A stretch of 64,000 nt of DNA from PFJX01 sp031426815 (GCA_031426815.1 JASJPG010000034.1:69312-133311); one strand, 5' to 3'; shown: positions 25,753 through 34,992, counted from the first letter of the stretch. A program made the numbers and translations. Notes: generated from the letters alone by a model not told the origin.

Positions 25753-26394
25753 ATGAGCAACTGGAACGATTTCAACGACGCTGAACAGCAACCTTCCTTC
25801 GATCTGATCCCCAAGGGCACCGTGGTCAAGCTGCGCATGACCATCAAGCCGGGTGGCCATGACAACCCCGAGATGGGCTGGACCGGGGGTTACGCCAGCG
25901 AGAGTTTCGACACCGGCAGCGTCTATCTCGCCTGCGAGTTCGTGGTGCTGGAAGGCGAATATGCCAAGCGCAAGCTCTGGTCCAATATTGGTCTGCACTC
26001 GGCCAAAGGTCCGGCCTGGGGCAACATGGGGCGCAGTTTTATCCGCGCTGTCCTCAATTCCGCCCGCGGCGTCTCCCCCCAGGACAACTCGCCCCAGGCG
26101 GCCGCTGCCCGGCGCATCCGCGATTTCAGCGATCTGGACGGCATCGAGTTCGTCGCCAAGGTGGACGTCGAAAAGGACACCAAGGGCGAGAACAAGAACG
26201 TCATCAAGCAGGCCATCGAGCCGGATCACCGCGACTACGCCGCCGTGATGGGACGACCCAGTTACCCGGCAGCACACGCACCGTCATACACGCCACAGCA
26301 AGCGCCGCAACCTGCAGCCCCTGTGCCCCAGCCGGCTGCCCAGCCACCGCAGCGCGCGCAGGCTCCCGTCACCAAGCCCGCCTGGGCGCAGTAA
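25753..26394 (+). CDS. SSB-like phage protein
   Basis: A 213-aa protein of the DUF669-like single-strand-binding type: an OB-like N-terminal region (GTVVKLRMTIKPGG, VYLACEFVVLEGEYAKRKLW) and a disordered Pro/Gln/Ala-rich tail ending PVTKPAWAQ. The tail may recruit partners as in SSB. It sits between a Sak4-like ATPase and a nuclease. Confidence 0.7.
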   Translation: MSNWNDFNDAEQQPSFDLIPKGTVVKLRMTIKPGGHDNPEMGWTGGYASESFDTGSVYLACEFVVLEGEYAKRKLWSNIGLHSAKGPAWGNMGRSFIRAVLNSARGVSPQDNSPQAAAARRIRDFSDLDGIEFVAKVDVEKDTKGENKNVIKQAIEPDHRDYAAVMGRPSYPAAHAPSYTPQQAPQPAAPVPQPAAQPPQRAQAPVTKPAWAQ

Positions 26395-26406
26395 TTGGGA
26401 GGGCGA

Positions 26407-26832
26407 ATGCCATGCTGGATATGCAATCGCCCCGCGCGGGGCTTCGGCCACCTGGATACCCGGTTCAAGCCCGGCGACCCACGGTCCGAACCGCTCGACT
26501 GGGTCTTCTGTTCGCGCCGGTGTCAAAACGCCTTCCATGCCCTTTATGGGTTCTGGAAAGACAAGGCGCCCGCCCGGGAGGAGACATTCATGGTTGATCC
26601 GACCGCAATGGAAACTACGGCCATGAAAGCTTGCCTGCGTCCCTTCGGGGAAGCGGCCGGTGAGATCGGCTTCGACAAACCCCTGGGCCACTACAGTGAG
26701 GCCGAGGCCTTGGCCGTGGTTAACGCCATCGTCACCACCTACTTGGAGGTAATGACCAAGGCCCAGGCCCGCGTTAACGCGTGTGGTCCGTTCGCGGACC
26801 TGGCGGAAGACCTGCCGTGGGAGACGAAGTGA
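26407..26832 (+). CDS. DUF6511-like zinc-binding phage protein
   Basis: A 141-aa protein with an N-terminal zinc-finger pattern: MPCWICNRPARGFGH (CxxC) and DWVFCSRRCQNAFH (CxxxC). ATG 26407 follows GGGAGGG. The C-terminal half is helical. Co-occurrence with the adjacent nuclease is typical of phage replication modules; role unknown. Confidence 0.7.
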   Translation: MPCWICNRPARGFGHLDTRFKPGDPRSEPLDWVFCSRRCQNAFHALYGFWKDKAPAREETFMVDPTAMETTAMKACLRPFGEAAGEIGFDKPLGHYSEAEALAVVNAIVTTYLEVMTKAQARVNACGPFADLAEDLPWETK

Positions 26833-27566
26833 TGCTGGATTTCAATTCCACTTCCTCCCTCTCCGGCCAGATCACCACTCTGGTCGACGCCGGCATGCAG
26901 GCGAAGGCACGGCAGCAGGAACGCCGCGCCTACCTCGGTGCCTCGCGCTTGGGGCAAGCCTGCGAGCGCGCCCTGCAATACGAGTACGCCGCCGCACCGG
27001 TGGATCCGGGCAAGGATTTCTCCGGCCGCATCCTGCGCATCTTCGAGCGTGGCCACACCACCGAGTCACTGATGGTGGAGTGGCTGCGGCTCGCAGGATT
27101 CGAACTGCGCACTCATGGCAAGGATGGCAAGCAGTTCGGCTTCAGCCAGCTCGAAGGTCGACTGCAGGGGCACGTTGACGGCGTCATCGTCGGCGGCCCG
27201 GAAGGCTACGCCTATCCCTGTCTCTGGGAGATGAAGTGTCTCGGCGACAAGTCGTGGCGCGAGGTGGAGAAGCGCAAGCTGGCTGTCGGCAAACCGGTCT
27301 ACGCCGCCCAGGTCGCGCTCTATCAGGTCTACCTCGGACTGCATGAGCACCCGGCGCTGTTCACGGCAATCAACGCGGACACGATGGAGATTTACGCCGA
27401 GCTGGCGCCCTTTGATGCTGCCCTGGCCCAGCGCATGTCGGATCGGGCAGTGAAGGTGATCACCGCCACCGATGCCGGCGACCAACTCCCCCGCATGACC
27501 ACCGATCCGGCCCACTTCGAATGCCGCATGTGCGCCTGGTCAGACCGTTGCTGGAGAAACCCATGA
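26832..27566 (+). CDS. Cas4/RecB-like PD-(D/E)XK exonuclease
   Basis: A 244-aa nuclease. Motifs: ASRLGQACERALQYEY (N-terminal Cys), GHVDGVIVG (motif II Asp), CLWEMKCLGDKSW (ExK) and YAAQVALYQVYLGL (QxxxY). A C-terminal CRMCAWSDRC could with the N-terminal Cys hold an Fe-S cluster as in Cas4. It would produce single strands for Sak4/SSB annealing. TGATG overlap with the previous gene. Confidence 0.85.
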   Translation: MLDFNSTSSLSGQITTLVDAGMQAKARQQERRAYLGASRLGQACERALQYEYAAAPVDPGKDFSGRILRIFERGHTTESLMVEWLRLAGFELRTHGKDGKQFGFSQLEGRLQGHVDGVIVGGPEGYAYPCLWEMKCLGDKSWREVEKRKLAVGKPVYAAQVALYQVYLGLHEHPALFTAINADTMEIYAELAPFDAALAQRMSDRAVKVITATDAGDQLPRMTTDPAHFECRMCAWSDRCWRNP

Positions 27567-27979
27567 ACGCCAAACCGGCTCCAAAAATCCGCAGAACCGC
27601 GGGTGGTCAGACCGAATTGTGGGCGCCAATGCCCCCGCGTATCAGCTTGCTGGCCGTGCAGCGACTTCTGCTGCGCCATGTGGCCAAGGTCAGCCCGGAA
27701 ACCAAACTGTGGGTGGCGATGATCGCCCAGGCGATGAGTGATGCCCTCAGCCAGGACGACAACCATCGCCATCGTGCCCGCCAATTCCTGATCTACGGCA
27801 CGAGGCTCGCGTTCTGGTGCGAACTCATCGGCCTCGATCTTGGTTTCGTGCGCGAGGTGGCGACCAAGGCTGGCTATCTGGTCAATGAGGATGCGCTCTG
27901 GAAGCCCATGAAGCCTGCCAATACCAAACGTGCAGCGCGCACTCAGAACATGACAGAGGCCGAACATGCTGGACTTTAA
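27563..27979 (+). CDS. Phage hypothetical protein (138 aa)
   Basis: ATGA overlap with the nuclease and 14-base overlap with the primase-helicase. Helical and basic; contains RHRARQFLIYGTRLAFWCEL. No known motif. The position suggests a replication accessory. Confidence 0.7.
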   Translation: MNAKPAPKIRRTAGGQTELWAPMPPRISLLAVQRLLLRHVAKVSPETKLWVAMIAQAMSDALSQDDNHRHRARQFLIYGTRLAFWCELIGLDLGFVREVATKAGYLVNEDALWKPMKPANTKRAARTQNMTEAEHAGL

Positions 27980-30269
27980 CGATGCTCCCCCGCAAGAAAT
28001 TGAACCCGATCACGTTATCGATCACGCAGAACGGGATGCCATCCATGCCGAACTTATCGCCCGGATGGAATCAGTGCTGCGCATGCTGTTTCCCGCCGGC
28101 AAGGTGAGCAAGGACAAGTTCTTCATTGGCGACGTGTTAGGCAGTCCGGGACGCAGCCTGGAAGTGGTGCTCACCGGCGGGAAGGCGGGTCTCTGGACCG
28201 ACCGGGCTTCGGGTGACGGTGGTGATGAATTCGATCTCATCGCACTTCACCATGGCTTCGCCGCGCGCACTGATTTCCCCAAGGTGATGGGCATTACGCG
28301 TGACCTGCTTGGGCGCACGCCGGTCGAGTCGGTGCGTAAATCCCGCAAACAAGCGCCGATAGATGACTTGGGGCCAGCAACCGCCAAGTGGGACTACCAG
28401 GACGCAGACGGCAATCTGATCGCGGTCGTCTATCGCTACGACCCGCCAGGAGGCAAGAAGGAGTTCCGTCCCTGGGACGCCAAGCGCAAGAAGATGGCAC
28501 CGCCCGAGCCGCGTCCGCTCTACAACCAGCCTGGCATCGCCGCCACCGACTGCGTGGTGCTGGTGGAAGGCGAGAAATGCGCGCGGTCGCTGATCGATGT
28601 TGGCATCTGCGCCACCACTGCCATGCACGGCGCGAATGCTCCGGTGGAGAAGACCGACTGGTCTCCACTCGCGGGCAAGTCAGTGCTGATCTGGCCAGAC
28701 AAGGACAAACCCGGCTGGGCTTACGCCGAGGCGGCCTCGCAAGCCATCCTGGCGGCAGGGGCGACGTCCTGCAACATCCTGTTTCCGCCAGACGACAAAC
28801 CCGAAGGCTGGGATGCGGCGGACGCACTCGCTGAAGGCTTCGAGGTCTCCGCGTTTCTGGCCACCGGCCCCAGCATGACCGTCCATGCCATGGAAGACCT
28901 GAACCCCTCCAGTTTGGATCCCCATCCAGCCGACGAGCAGACCGTGTGGGGCACCGACGATGCTCTGGCACTCAGTTTTACCCGCCGTTATCACCGGGAC
29001 TGGCGCTACATCGCAGCTTGGGGCAAATGGCTGATGTGGGATGGTCAGCGCTGGCGATCCGAGGAAACGCTGGCCGCCTCCCATCTCATCCGTCAGGTAT
29101 GCCGCCAGGCCTCGGTCCAGGCAGACAATCCCAAGATTGCGGCCAAACTCGCCGGAGCCAGCACCGTCGGCGGCGTGGAACGCCTGGCCAAATCCGACCG
29201 CAAGCACGCCGCCACAGCCGACGAGTGGGATGCGAACATCTGGTTGCTCAACACTCCGGGTGGGGTGGTGGATCTGCGCACCGGTCGGATGCGTCCGCAT
29301 GAGCGTGCTGACCGGATGACGAAGATCGCTACAGCGACTCCCCGCGGGTCATGCCCACGCTGGCTGGCATTCCTGTCGGATGTCACTGGTGGCGACAGCG
29401 ATCTGCAATCCTACTTGCAGCGCATGATTGGCTACTGCCTGACCGGGTCGACTGCCGCGCACGCGCTGTTCTTCCTCTATGGCACCGGGGCCAACGGCAA
29501 GAGCGTGTTCACCAACGTCATCGCTACCATTCTGGGCGATTACGCGACAACTTCTCCGATGGACACATTCGTCGAGACACGAGGAGACCGGCACCCCACC
29601 GACCTGGCTGGATTGCGTGGCGCGCGCTTCGTCACCGCCATCGAAACCGAGCAGGGTCGGCGCTGGGCAGAGTCCAAGGTGAAAGCCATTACCGGCGGCG
29701 ACATGGTTTCGGCGCGGTTCATGCGCCAGGATTTCTTCTCCTACCTGCCGCAGTTCAAGCCGGTCATCGTCGGCAATCACAAGCCCTCGATTCGCAACAT
29801 CGACGAGGCGATGCGGCGGCGTCTGCATCTGATTCCCTTCACGGTGACGATTCCGCCCGATCGTCGCGACGGCCAACTCACCGACAAGCTGCTGGCTGAG
29901 CGTGACGGGATTCTGGCCTGGGCACTCGAGGGGTGCCTTGCCTGGCAACGCGAAGGGTTGAAGCCGCCCAAGGTGGTGGTCGATGCGACGGACGAGTATT
30001 TCGACGAGGAAGACGCCGTCGGCGAATTCATCGAAGAAGAGTGTCAGCGCCATCCCCAGGTCCGTGTCTCGGTCGCAGATGTCTTCCAACGCTGGCAGGA
30101 ATGGGCTAATCGGCGCGGCGAACACATCGGCACCAGTCGCTGGCTGATGCAGCAACTCTGCAATCGGCGATTCGAGCGAACACGCCTGCATGGCGGGGTG
30201 AAGGGGGTCGCAGGACTCTCCCTCAAGCCCAAGGACTACGGCGATCGACTCCCCTATCGGGACGACTGA
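27966..30269 (+). CDS. Phage P4/D5-type primase-helicase
   Basis: A 767-aa replication protein. The N-terminal part has a Toprim-like segment (CVVLVEGEKCARSLIDVGI; VLIWPDKDKPG) after a zinc-less CHC-like region. The C-terminal half is an SF3-type D5/P4 helicase with Walker A LYGTGANGKSVF and a downstream FKPVIVGNHKPSI motif, then a winged-helix tail. It primes and unwinds phage DNA. Length and order are normal for the family. Confidence 0.9.
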   Translation: MLDFNDAPPQEIEPDHVIDHAERDAIHAELIARMESVLRMLFPAGKVSKDKFFIGDVLGSPGRSLEVVLTGGKAGLWTDRASGDGGDEFDLIALHHGFAARTDFPKVMGITRDLLGRTPVESVRKSRKQAPIDDLGPATAKWDYQDADGNLIAVVYRYDPPGGKKEFRPWDAKRKKMAPPEPRPLYNQPGIAATDCVVLVEGEKCARSLIDVGICATTAMHGANAPVEKTDWSPLAGKSVLIWPDKDKPGWAYAEAASQAILAAGATSCNILFPPDDKPEGWDAADALAEGFEVSAFLATGPSMTVHAMEDLNPSSLDPHPADEQTVWGTDDALALSFTRRYHRDWRYIAAWGKWLMWDGQRWRSEETLAASHLIRQVCRQASVQADNPKIAAKLAGASTVGGVERLAKSDRKHAATADEWDANIWLLNTPGGVVDLRTGRMRPHERADRMTKIATATPRGSCPRWLAFLSDVTGGDSDLQSYLQRMIGYCLTGSTAAHALFFLYGTGANGKSVFTNVIATILGDYATTSPMDTFVETRGDRHPTDLAGLRGARFVTAIETEQGRRWAESKVKAITGGDMVSARFMRQDFFSYLPQFKPVIVGNHKPSIRNIDEAMRRRLHLIPFTVTIPPDRRDGQLTDKLLAERDGILAWALEGCLAWQREGLKPPKVVVDATDEYFDEEDAVGEFIEEECQRHPQVRVSVADVFQRWQEWANRRGEHIGTSRWLMQQLCNRRFERTRLHGGVKGVAGLSLKPKDYGDRLPYRDD

Positions 30270-30401
30270 CAGCAATGGGTGACCGAAAGTGACCGAGCTG
30301 CAGTATCTCCTCTTACGCGTGTACGTGTGCGCGCCATAAGAGACTTTACGGCAGGCGAGTCACCTTCGGTCACCACTCCAAAAATTCAAGGAGATACGAA
30401 C

Positions 30402-30863
30402 ATGACCGAGACACTTCTAGCCCTAGACTTGGGCACCCAAACCGGCTGGGCTGTCAGCCAGGCGGGATCGATTATCAGCGGCAGCGAAACCTTCAAACCG
30501 CAGCGCTTCGAAGGCGGCGGCATGCGCTATCTGCGCTTCCGCAAATGGCTCACCGAGATCAAGCAGAGCGGCGACGGCATCGACGCCGTGTACTTCGAGG
30601 AAGTACGCCGCCACATCGGCGTGGACGCCGCGCACGCCTACGGCGGCTTCATGGCCACGCTGACGTCCTGGTGCGAACACCACGCCATCCCCTACCAGGG
30701 TGTGCCGGTGGGCACGATCAAGAAACACGCGACCGGCAAAGGCAACGCCAGCAAGGCCGACATGGTCGCGGCAGCCATCCTGCGCGGCCACACGCCGGTT
30801 GACGACAACGAAGCGGATGCCCTGGCGCTCCTCTACTTCGCAATCGAGACGCAGGAGGTGTGA
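30402..30863 (+). CDS. RuvC-like Holliday-junction nuclease fold
   Basis: A 153-aa RNase H-fold protein. The first strand ALDLGTQTGWAV gives the catalytic Asp; DAVYFEEV gives Glu; ASKADMVAAAI and DDNEADALALLYFA give the C-terminal Asp pair, as in RuvC. AAGGAG lies upstream of ATG 30402. It probably resolves branched phage DNA. The 130-nt gap before it may hold a promoter. Confidence 0.85.
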   Translation: MTETLLALDLGTQTGWAVSQAGSIISGSETFKPQRFEGGGMRYLRFRKWLTEIKQSGDGIDAVYFEEVRRHIGVDAAHAYGGFMATLTSWCEHHAIPYQGVPVGTIKKHATGKGNASKADMVAAAILRGHTPVDDNEADALALLYFAIETQEV

Positions 30864-30864
30864 G

Positions 30865-31080
30865 ATGAAGATTCCGGCAAACACCTATCGCTGCCCGCTC
30901 GGCCGCCTGCAACCGCAGATCACCGATCTGGATGCCATGAAGCAATCCGGCTGGCGTGACCAGAAAATCCTCGTGGTCGCTGAAACCGACGATCGCCTGG
31001 ACTTCGTCGAACGTGAGTTCATCCGTCGCATCGGTGAGCGGCTGTACGGGGCATCAAGCAAAGGAGCACGCCATGGCTGA
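30865..31080 (+). CDS. Phage hypothetical protein (71 aa)
   Basis: Starts one base after the RuvC-like gene with an AGGAGG site inside that gene's end. Contains GWRDQKILVVAETDDRLDFV. No known motif; overlaps the next gene by 8 bases. Confidence 0.65.
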   Translation: MKIPANTYRCPLGRLQPQITDLDAMKQSGWRDQKILVVAETDDRLDFVEREFIRRIGERLYGASSKGARHG

Positions 31081-31462
31081 GTGGACCATTGATGACGTGG
31101 CCAACCGCTTCCATGAGGCTACCCAGACCAGCCGACGCCTGCCGCCAGTCCGGGTGCAGGGCTACTTCAACGTCTGGCCTCTGTTCGCGCGCCAGGAGTG
31201 GGAGGTGATGTCCAACACCGACGTCGAACTCAGAGCCATGCCACCGACGCCCGAGGCCGTCGAGCGGATGCTGGAGGCCATGCGCTGGGTGCAGTGGCTT
31301 GAGGAGGAGCAGCGCCACCTGATCTGGATGCGGGCCAAGGAGTACGAGTGGAAGGACATCTGCCGGCGCATCGGCTGCGACCGCACGACTGGCTGGCGAC
31401 GCTGGCAACGGGCGCTGGCGGTGGTGGCCACCCAGTTGAATGCGGGTGTGAGGCTAATTTAG
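31073..31462 (+). CDS. DUF6362-like phage protein
   Basis: A 129-aa protein with conserved RVQGYFNVWPLFARQEW and a C-terminal HTH-like EWKDICRRIGCDRTTGWRRW. This occurs as the last gene of many phage replication operons and may be a late regulator or packaging-related DNA-binding protein (inference). Tandem terminators follow. Confidence 0.75.
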   Translation: MAEWTIDDVANRFHEATQTSRRLPPVRVQGYFNVWPLFARQEWEVMSNTDVELRAMPPTPEAVERMLEAMRWVQWLEEEQRHLIWMRAKEYEWKDICRRIGCDRTTGWRRWQRALAVVATQLNAGVRLI

Positions 31463-31598
31463 CAATATTCCCGGCATTTGCTGGCAAGACGCTGCTAAAT
31501 GCTGCCATTAGCGGAAAATGACCCAAAATGAGCGTGCAACATATCGGGCAAATTCCTCGTAAGATTCTGCCATCGTCGACCAGATGACCTTCTCCCTG

Positions 31599-31648
31599 AC
31601 CTTCCGCAATGGAAGGTTTTTCTGACCACCTTCGGGTGGTCATTTTTT
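31599..31648 (+). terminator. Two tandem rho-independent terminators
   Basis: First hairpin ACCTTCC-GCAAT-GGAAGGT with a T-run (31599-31622). Second hairpin TGACCACC-TTCG-GGTGGTCA followed by six T (31623-31648), a stable UUCG tetraloop. Together they close the replication operon. Confidence 0.9.
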
Positions 31649-31740
31649 GGGTGTCAGATGGTCGACAGGTATTCGACGGGTCCTTCCTGGCGACCTTCCC
31701 ATGCGGGAGGCGAGAGCGCGGCCTTTCGATAGTGTCCGAC

Positions 31741-31797
31741 TGCAAACCGAGGTTTGCAGGGTTTGCGGGGTTTGCAGGTTTGCACCCTGGGTTTGCA
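31741..31797 (+). repeat. GTTTGCA direct-repeat cluster
   Basis: Five direct copies of GTTTGC(A/G) start at 31752, 31761, 31770, 31778 and 31791. An inverted copy TGCAAAC at 31741 forms TGCAAACCGAGGTTTGCA with the first. Spacing is 9, 9, 8 and 13. Iteron-like; seen directly, function inferred. Confidence 0.6.
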
Positions 31798-31815
31798 CCC
31801 CACACCCATTTCCAG

Positions 31816-31850
31816 AGCCCGCCCACGGTCTGATCGTCGGCGGGCTTTGT
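31816..31850 (+). terminator. Possible terminator hairpin
   Basis: 8-bp stem AGCCCGCC (31816-31823) / GGCGGGCT (31839-31846) followed by a short T-rich stretch. Weak as a terminator because the T-run is interrupted. Confidence 0.4.
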
Positions 31851-31889
31851 CGTTTCCAGCGCATCACGCGCCCATTCGGAGTCCTTGAT

Positions 31890-33302
31890 CTGAACACGCT
31901 CGCCGTCGAATACCGCTTGGTTGAGACGCTCATTCCCTTTGCCCGCAATCCCCGGACTCACTCCGAGGCGCAGGTGGCCAAGATCGCCGCCAGCATCGTG
32001 GAATACGGCTGGACCAATCCCCTCCTGGTGGATGGCGACAACGGTCTCATCGCCGGCCACGGGCGTCTCGCCGCTGCCCGCAAGTTGGGGTTGGCCGAAG
32101 TGCCGGTGATCGAATTGGGCCATCTGAGCCCGACCCAGAAGCGTGCCTACGTGATCGGCGACAACCAACTCGCGTTGCAAGCGGGCTGGGACGAGGAACT
32201 GCTGGCGCTGGAACTGGCCGAGTTGCAGGAGGCCGGTTACGACCTGCTGCTCACCGGCTTCGACGATGGCGAAATCGAACGGCTGCTGGCCGCCGAGGTG
32301 ACGATCGGCGACGAAACCAACGGCGAGCCGACTGGTGACGAGCCCGATGCAGCCGACGAAGTGCCGGACACCCCAACCAACCCTGTCTCTCGCTCTGGCG
32401 ACGTCTGGCAACTGGGTGCGCATCGCCTGATCTGTGGGGATGCCGCCGACGCCGATGTGGTCGCCGCACTGATGGCTGGCGAAGCCGCCGATCTGTGCTT
32501 CACCTCGCCGCCCTATGGCAACCAACGTGACTACACCAACGCCATCGTCGATTGGGATGACCTGATGTGCGGCGTCTTCGCCCGACTGCCCATGGCCGCA
32601 GATGGCCAGGTCCTGGTCAACCTGGGACTGATCCATCGCGACAATGAAGTGCTCCCCTACTGGAACGGCTGGCTCGACTGGATGCGCGCCCAAGGTTGGC
32701 GGCGCTTCGCTTGGTACGTCTGGGACCAAGGGCCAGGGATGCCTGGCGATTGGTCAGGCCGCCTGGCACCGAGTTTCGAATTCGTTTTCCACTTCAACCG
32801 CGATACTGGCAAACCCTGCCGCAAACCCAACAAGATCGTGCCCTGCAAGTTCGCCGGACAGGAAACACATCTGCGTGCCGATGGCTCATCGACCGCCATG
32901 CGCGGCAAGGATGGCGAGGTCGGCGGCTGGACACATTCCGGCACGCCCACCCAGGACCACCGCATCCCCGACAGCGTGATTCGCATCATGCGGCACAAGG
33001 GCAAGATCGGTCAGGCCATCGACCACCCAGCCGTTTTCCCGGTGGACTTGCCGGCCCACATCATGGAAGCCTTCACCGACGTGGGCGGGATCGTGTTCGA
33101 ACCCTTCGGCGGCTCGGGCACCTCTCTTCTCGCCGGTCAACGCACCGGCCGGAAGGTGCGGGCTGTGGAGATCGCGCCGGAGTATGTGGACGTCGCCATC
33201 AAGCGGTTCCAACAGAACCATCCTGGCGTGCCGGTGACTCTCATCGCCAACGGCCAGACGTTCGATGCCGTTGCCGCCGAGCGGTTGGGAGCAGCGGCAT
33301 GA
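31890..33302 (+). CDS. ParB-domain / DNA methyltransferase fusion 1 (SPPY type)
   Basis: About 470 aa. A ParB/Srx-like nuclease domain at the N-terminus (FARNPRTHSEAQVAKIAASI, GHGRLAAARKLG) is joined to an amino-methyltransferase with catalytic motif TSPPYGNQRDY and SAM-binding FEPFGGSGTSLLAG near the C-terminus. Such fusions methylate adenine-N6 or cytosine-N4 in phage DNA. The start is uncertain: no in-frame ATG fits the homologous start. CTG 31890 has GGAG 8 nt upstream; TTG 31917 is the alternative. A longer frame from 31647 crosses a terminator and repeats and is unlikely. Confidence 0.8.
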   Translation: MNTLAVEYRLVETLIPFARNPRTHSEAQVAKIAASIVEYGWTNPLLVDGDNGLIAGHGRLAAARKLGLAEVPVIELGHLSPTQKRAYVIGDNQLALQAGWDEELLALELAELQEAGYDLLLTGFDDGEIERLLAAEVTIGDETNGEPTGDEPDAADEVPDTPTNPVSRSGDVWQLGAHRLICGDAADADVVAALMAGEAADLCFTSPPYGNQRDYTNAIVDWDDLMCGVFARLPMAADGQVLVNLGLIHRDNEVLPYWNGWLDWMRAQGWRRFAWYVWDQGPGMPGDWSGRLAPSFEFVFHFNRDTGKPCRKPNKIVPCKFAGQETHLRADGSSTAMRGKDGEVGGWTHSGTPTQDHRIPDSVIRIMRHKGKIGQAIDHPAVFPVDLPAHIMEAFTDVGGIVFEPFGGSGTSLLAGQRTGRKVRAVEIAPEYVDVAIKRFQQNHPGVPVTLIANGQTFDAVAAERLGAAA

Positions 33303-34582
33303 GTATTTCCTGGCTCGCAGACAAGATCGAACAGTGGCCGACCGGCAAGTTGCTGCCGTATGCAAGAAATGCCCGCACTCACACCGACGCCCAAGTTGCG
33401 CAGATCGCGGCGTCCATTGCCGAGTTTGGATTTACAAACGCAATCCTCGCCGGTAGCGATGGCGTGATTGTCGCCGGGCATGGCCGACTGGCCGCCGCTC
33501 AGAAGCTCGGCATTCCGACCGTGCCGGTGGTGGTACTCGACCATCTCACGCCCACCCAGCGCCGCGCTCTGGTCATCGCGGACAACCGCATCGCCGAAAA
33601 CGCCGGCTGGGACGAGGCGATGCTCCAGGTGGAACTGGCGGCCCTCCAAGACGACAACTTCGACCTGTCGCTGACTGGTTTCGACGCCGATGCCCTGGCC
33701 GATCTGTTGGCTGGCGAGGAAACCTCGACCGAGGGGCAGACCGATGAGGACGCGGTGCCGGAGACCTCCGGACCAGCGCTATCGCGCCCGGGCGACATCT
33801 GGATCTGTGGCGATCACCGGGTGCTCTGTGGCGACGCCACCGATGCCGGCAGCTACGCCGTTCTGCTGGGCGAGACCCTTGCCGACATGATCTGGCAAGA
33901 CCCGCCGTACAACGTGGACTATGCCAACACCGCCAAGGACAAGCTACGCGGCACCAACCGCCCGATCCTGAACGACAACCTGGGCGATGGCTTCTACGAT
34001 TTCCTGTTGGCGGCGCTGGCGCCAGCCCTGGCGCATTGCCAGGGCGCGGTCTACATCGCCATGTCATCGTCGGAACTCGACACCCTGCAATCCGCCTTCC
34101 GCGATGCTGGGGGCAAGTGGTCCACCTTCATCATCTGGGCCAAGAACACATTCACCCTGGGTCACGCCGACTACCAGCGTCAGTTCGAGCCGATCCTCTA
34201 TGGCTGGCCGGAGGGTGGCAAACGCCACTGGTGCGGCGACCGCGACCAGGGCGACGTTTGGCAGATCAAGAAGCCGCACAAGAACGATCTGCACCCAACC
34301 ATGAAACCGGTGGAACTGGTGGAGCGGGCCATTCGCAATTCAAGTCGCCCAAGGGACGTGGTGCTGGATGCCTTCGGCGGTTCCGGGACGACGATGATTG
34401 CCGCCGAGAAGTCGGGCCGGCATGCACGCGTGATTGAACTGGACCCTAAGTACGTGGATGTGATTGTGAACCGTTGGCAGAACTGGACAGGCAAGCAAGC
34501 CACCCGCGAAGCGGATGGGGCGTTGTTCGACAATCAGGCAGCAATTGATTCTTCGGGGCTGCCTCTTGATGCATTGCGTTAG
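33299..34582 (+). CDS. ParB-domain / DNA methyltransferase fusion 2 (DPPY type)
   Basis: A 427-aa paralogue of the preceding gene, ATGA-overlapping with it. ParB-like N-terminus (YARNARTHTDAQVAQIAASI, GHGRLAAAQKLG). Methyltransferase motif IV is DPPYNVDYANT and motif I is DAFGGSGTTMIAA. The DPPY form points to N6-adenine methylation, unlike the SPPY neighbour. Together they may protect phage DNA from host restriction (inference). Confidence 0.88.
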   Translation: MSISWLADKIEQWPTGKLLPYARNARTHTDAQVAQIAASIAEFGFTNAILAGSDGVIVAGHGRLAAAQKLGIPTVPVVVLDHLTPTQRRALVIADNRIAENAGWDEAMLQVELAALQDDNFDLSLTGFDADALADLLAGEETSTEGQTDEDAVPETSGPALSRPGDIWICGDHRVLCGDATDAGSYAVLLGETLADMIWQDPPYNVDYANTAKDKLRGTNRPILNDNLGDGFYDFLLAALAPALAHCQGAVYIAMSSSELDTLQSAFRDAGGKWSTFIIWAKNTFTLGHADYQRQFEPILYGWPEGGKRHWCGDRDQGDVWQIKKPHKNDLHPTMKPVELVERAIRNSSRPRDVVLDAFGGSGTTMIAAEKSGRHARVIELDPKYVDVIVNRWQNWTGKQATREADGALFDNQAAIDSSGLPLDALR

Positions 34583-34992
34583 AAGTCGTTCAACTGTTGG
34601 TACAGAGAGTCAAGGTAATCCAACCTTCGCTTAAGCTCATAACGCTCGCGTATAACCATTGTCTTGCCGATGGCGATGAATACCTGTTCTCCGGACGGAG
34701 TTGCCTTGTAGCCGTTTGAAGTTACCTCTGCAAATTTATACTCACAGAGGGCATCCAATAAATTTTGAATATCACATTCTTCTATATCGGTTACTAAAGC
34801 TAATGCACTTGCTTCGAATTCGCCATTTGCTGCCATCTGTACAAGAGGCAGGATGGCTTGCGGTGCGATTTCGTCTAGGCCTGCGATCTTCAATGCCAAA
34901 TCCCCAGCCTCTTGTGCAAGCCAACCTCGGTAGTTCAGTACTGCGTCGCCGTTACAAATGTGCGCGGCAATTTTCAGGCGAATATCGTGCAT
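34579..34992 (-). CDS. Low-GC hypothetical protein (137 aa)
   Basis: Minus strand; its stop overlaps the stop of the methyltransferase gene. ATG 34992 has AGAAGG upstream. Helical (LVTDIEECDIQNLLDALCEY, a winged-helix-like ending KATPSGEQVF). Clearly AT-richer than all neighbours and not preceded by the 31-bp repeat, so probably a separate acquisition. Confidence 0.65.
   Translation of the reverse strand: MHDIRLKIAAHICNGDAVLNYRGWLAQEAGDLALKIAGLDEIAPQAILPLVQMAANGEFEASALALVTDIEECDIQNLLDALCEYKFAEVTSNGYKATPSGEQVFIAIGKTMVIRERYELKRRLDYLDSLYQQLNDF

Noticed and set aside
32696..33298. In-frame upstream extension of the second methyltransferase
   Set aside because: It overlaps the first methyltransferase for 600 bases in a shadow frame; the ATGA overlap at 33299 matches the domain start.
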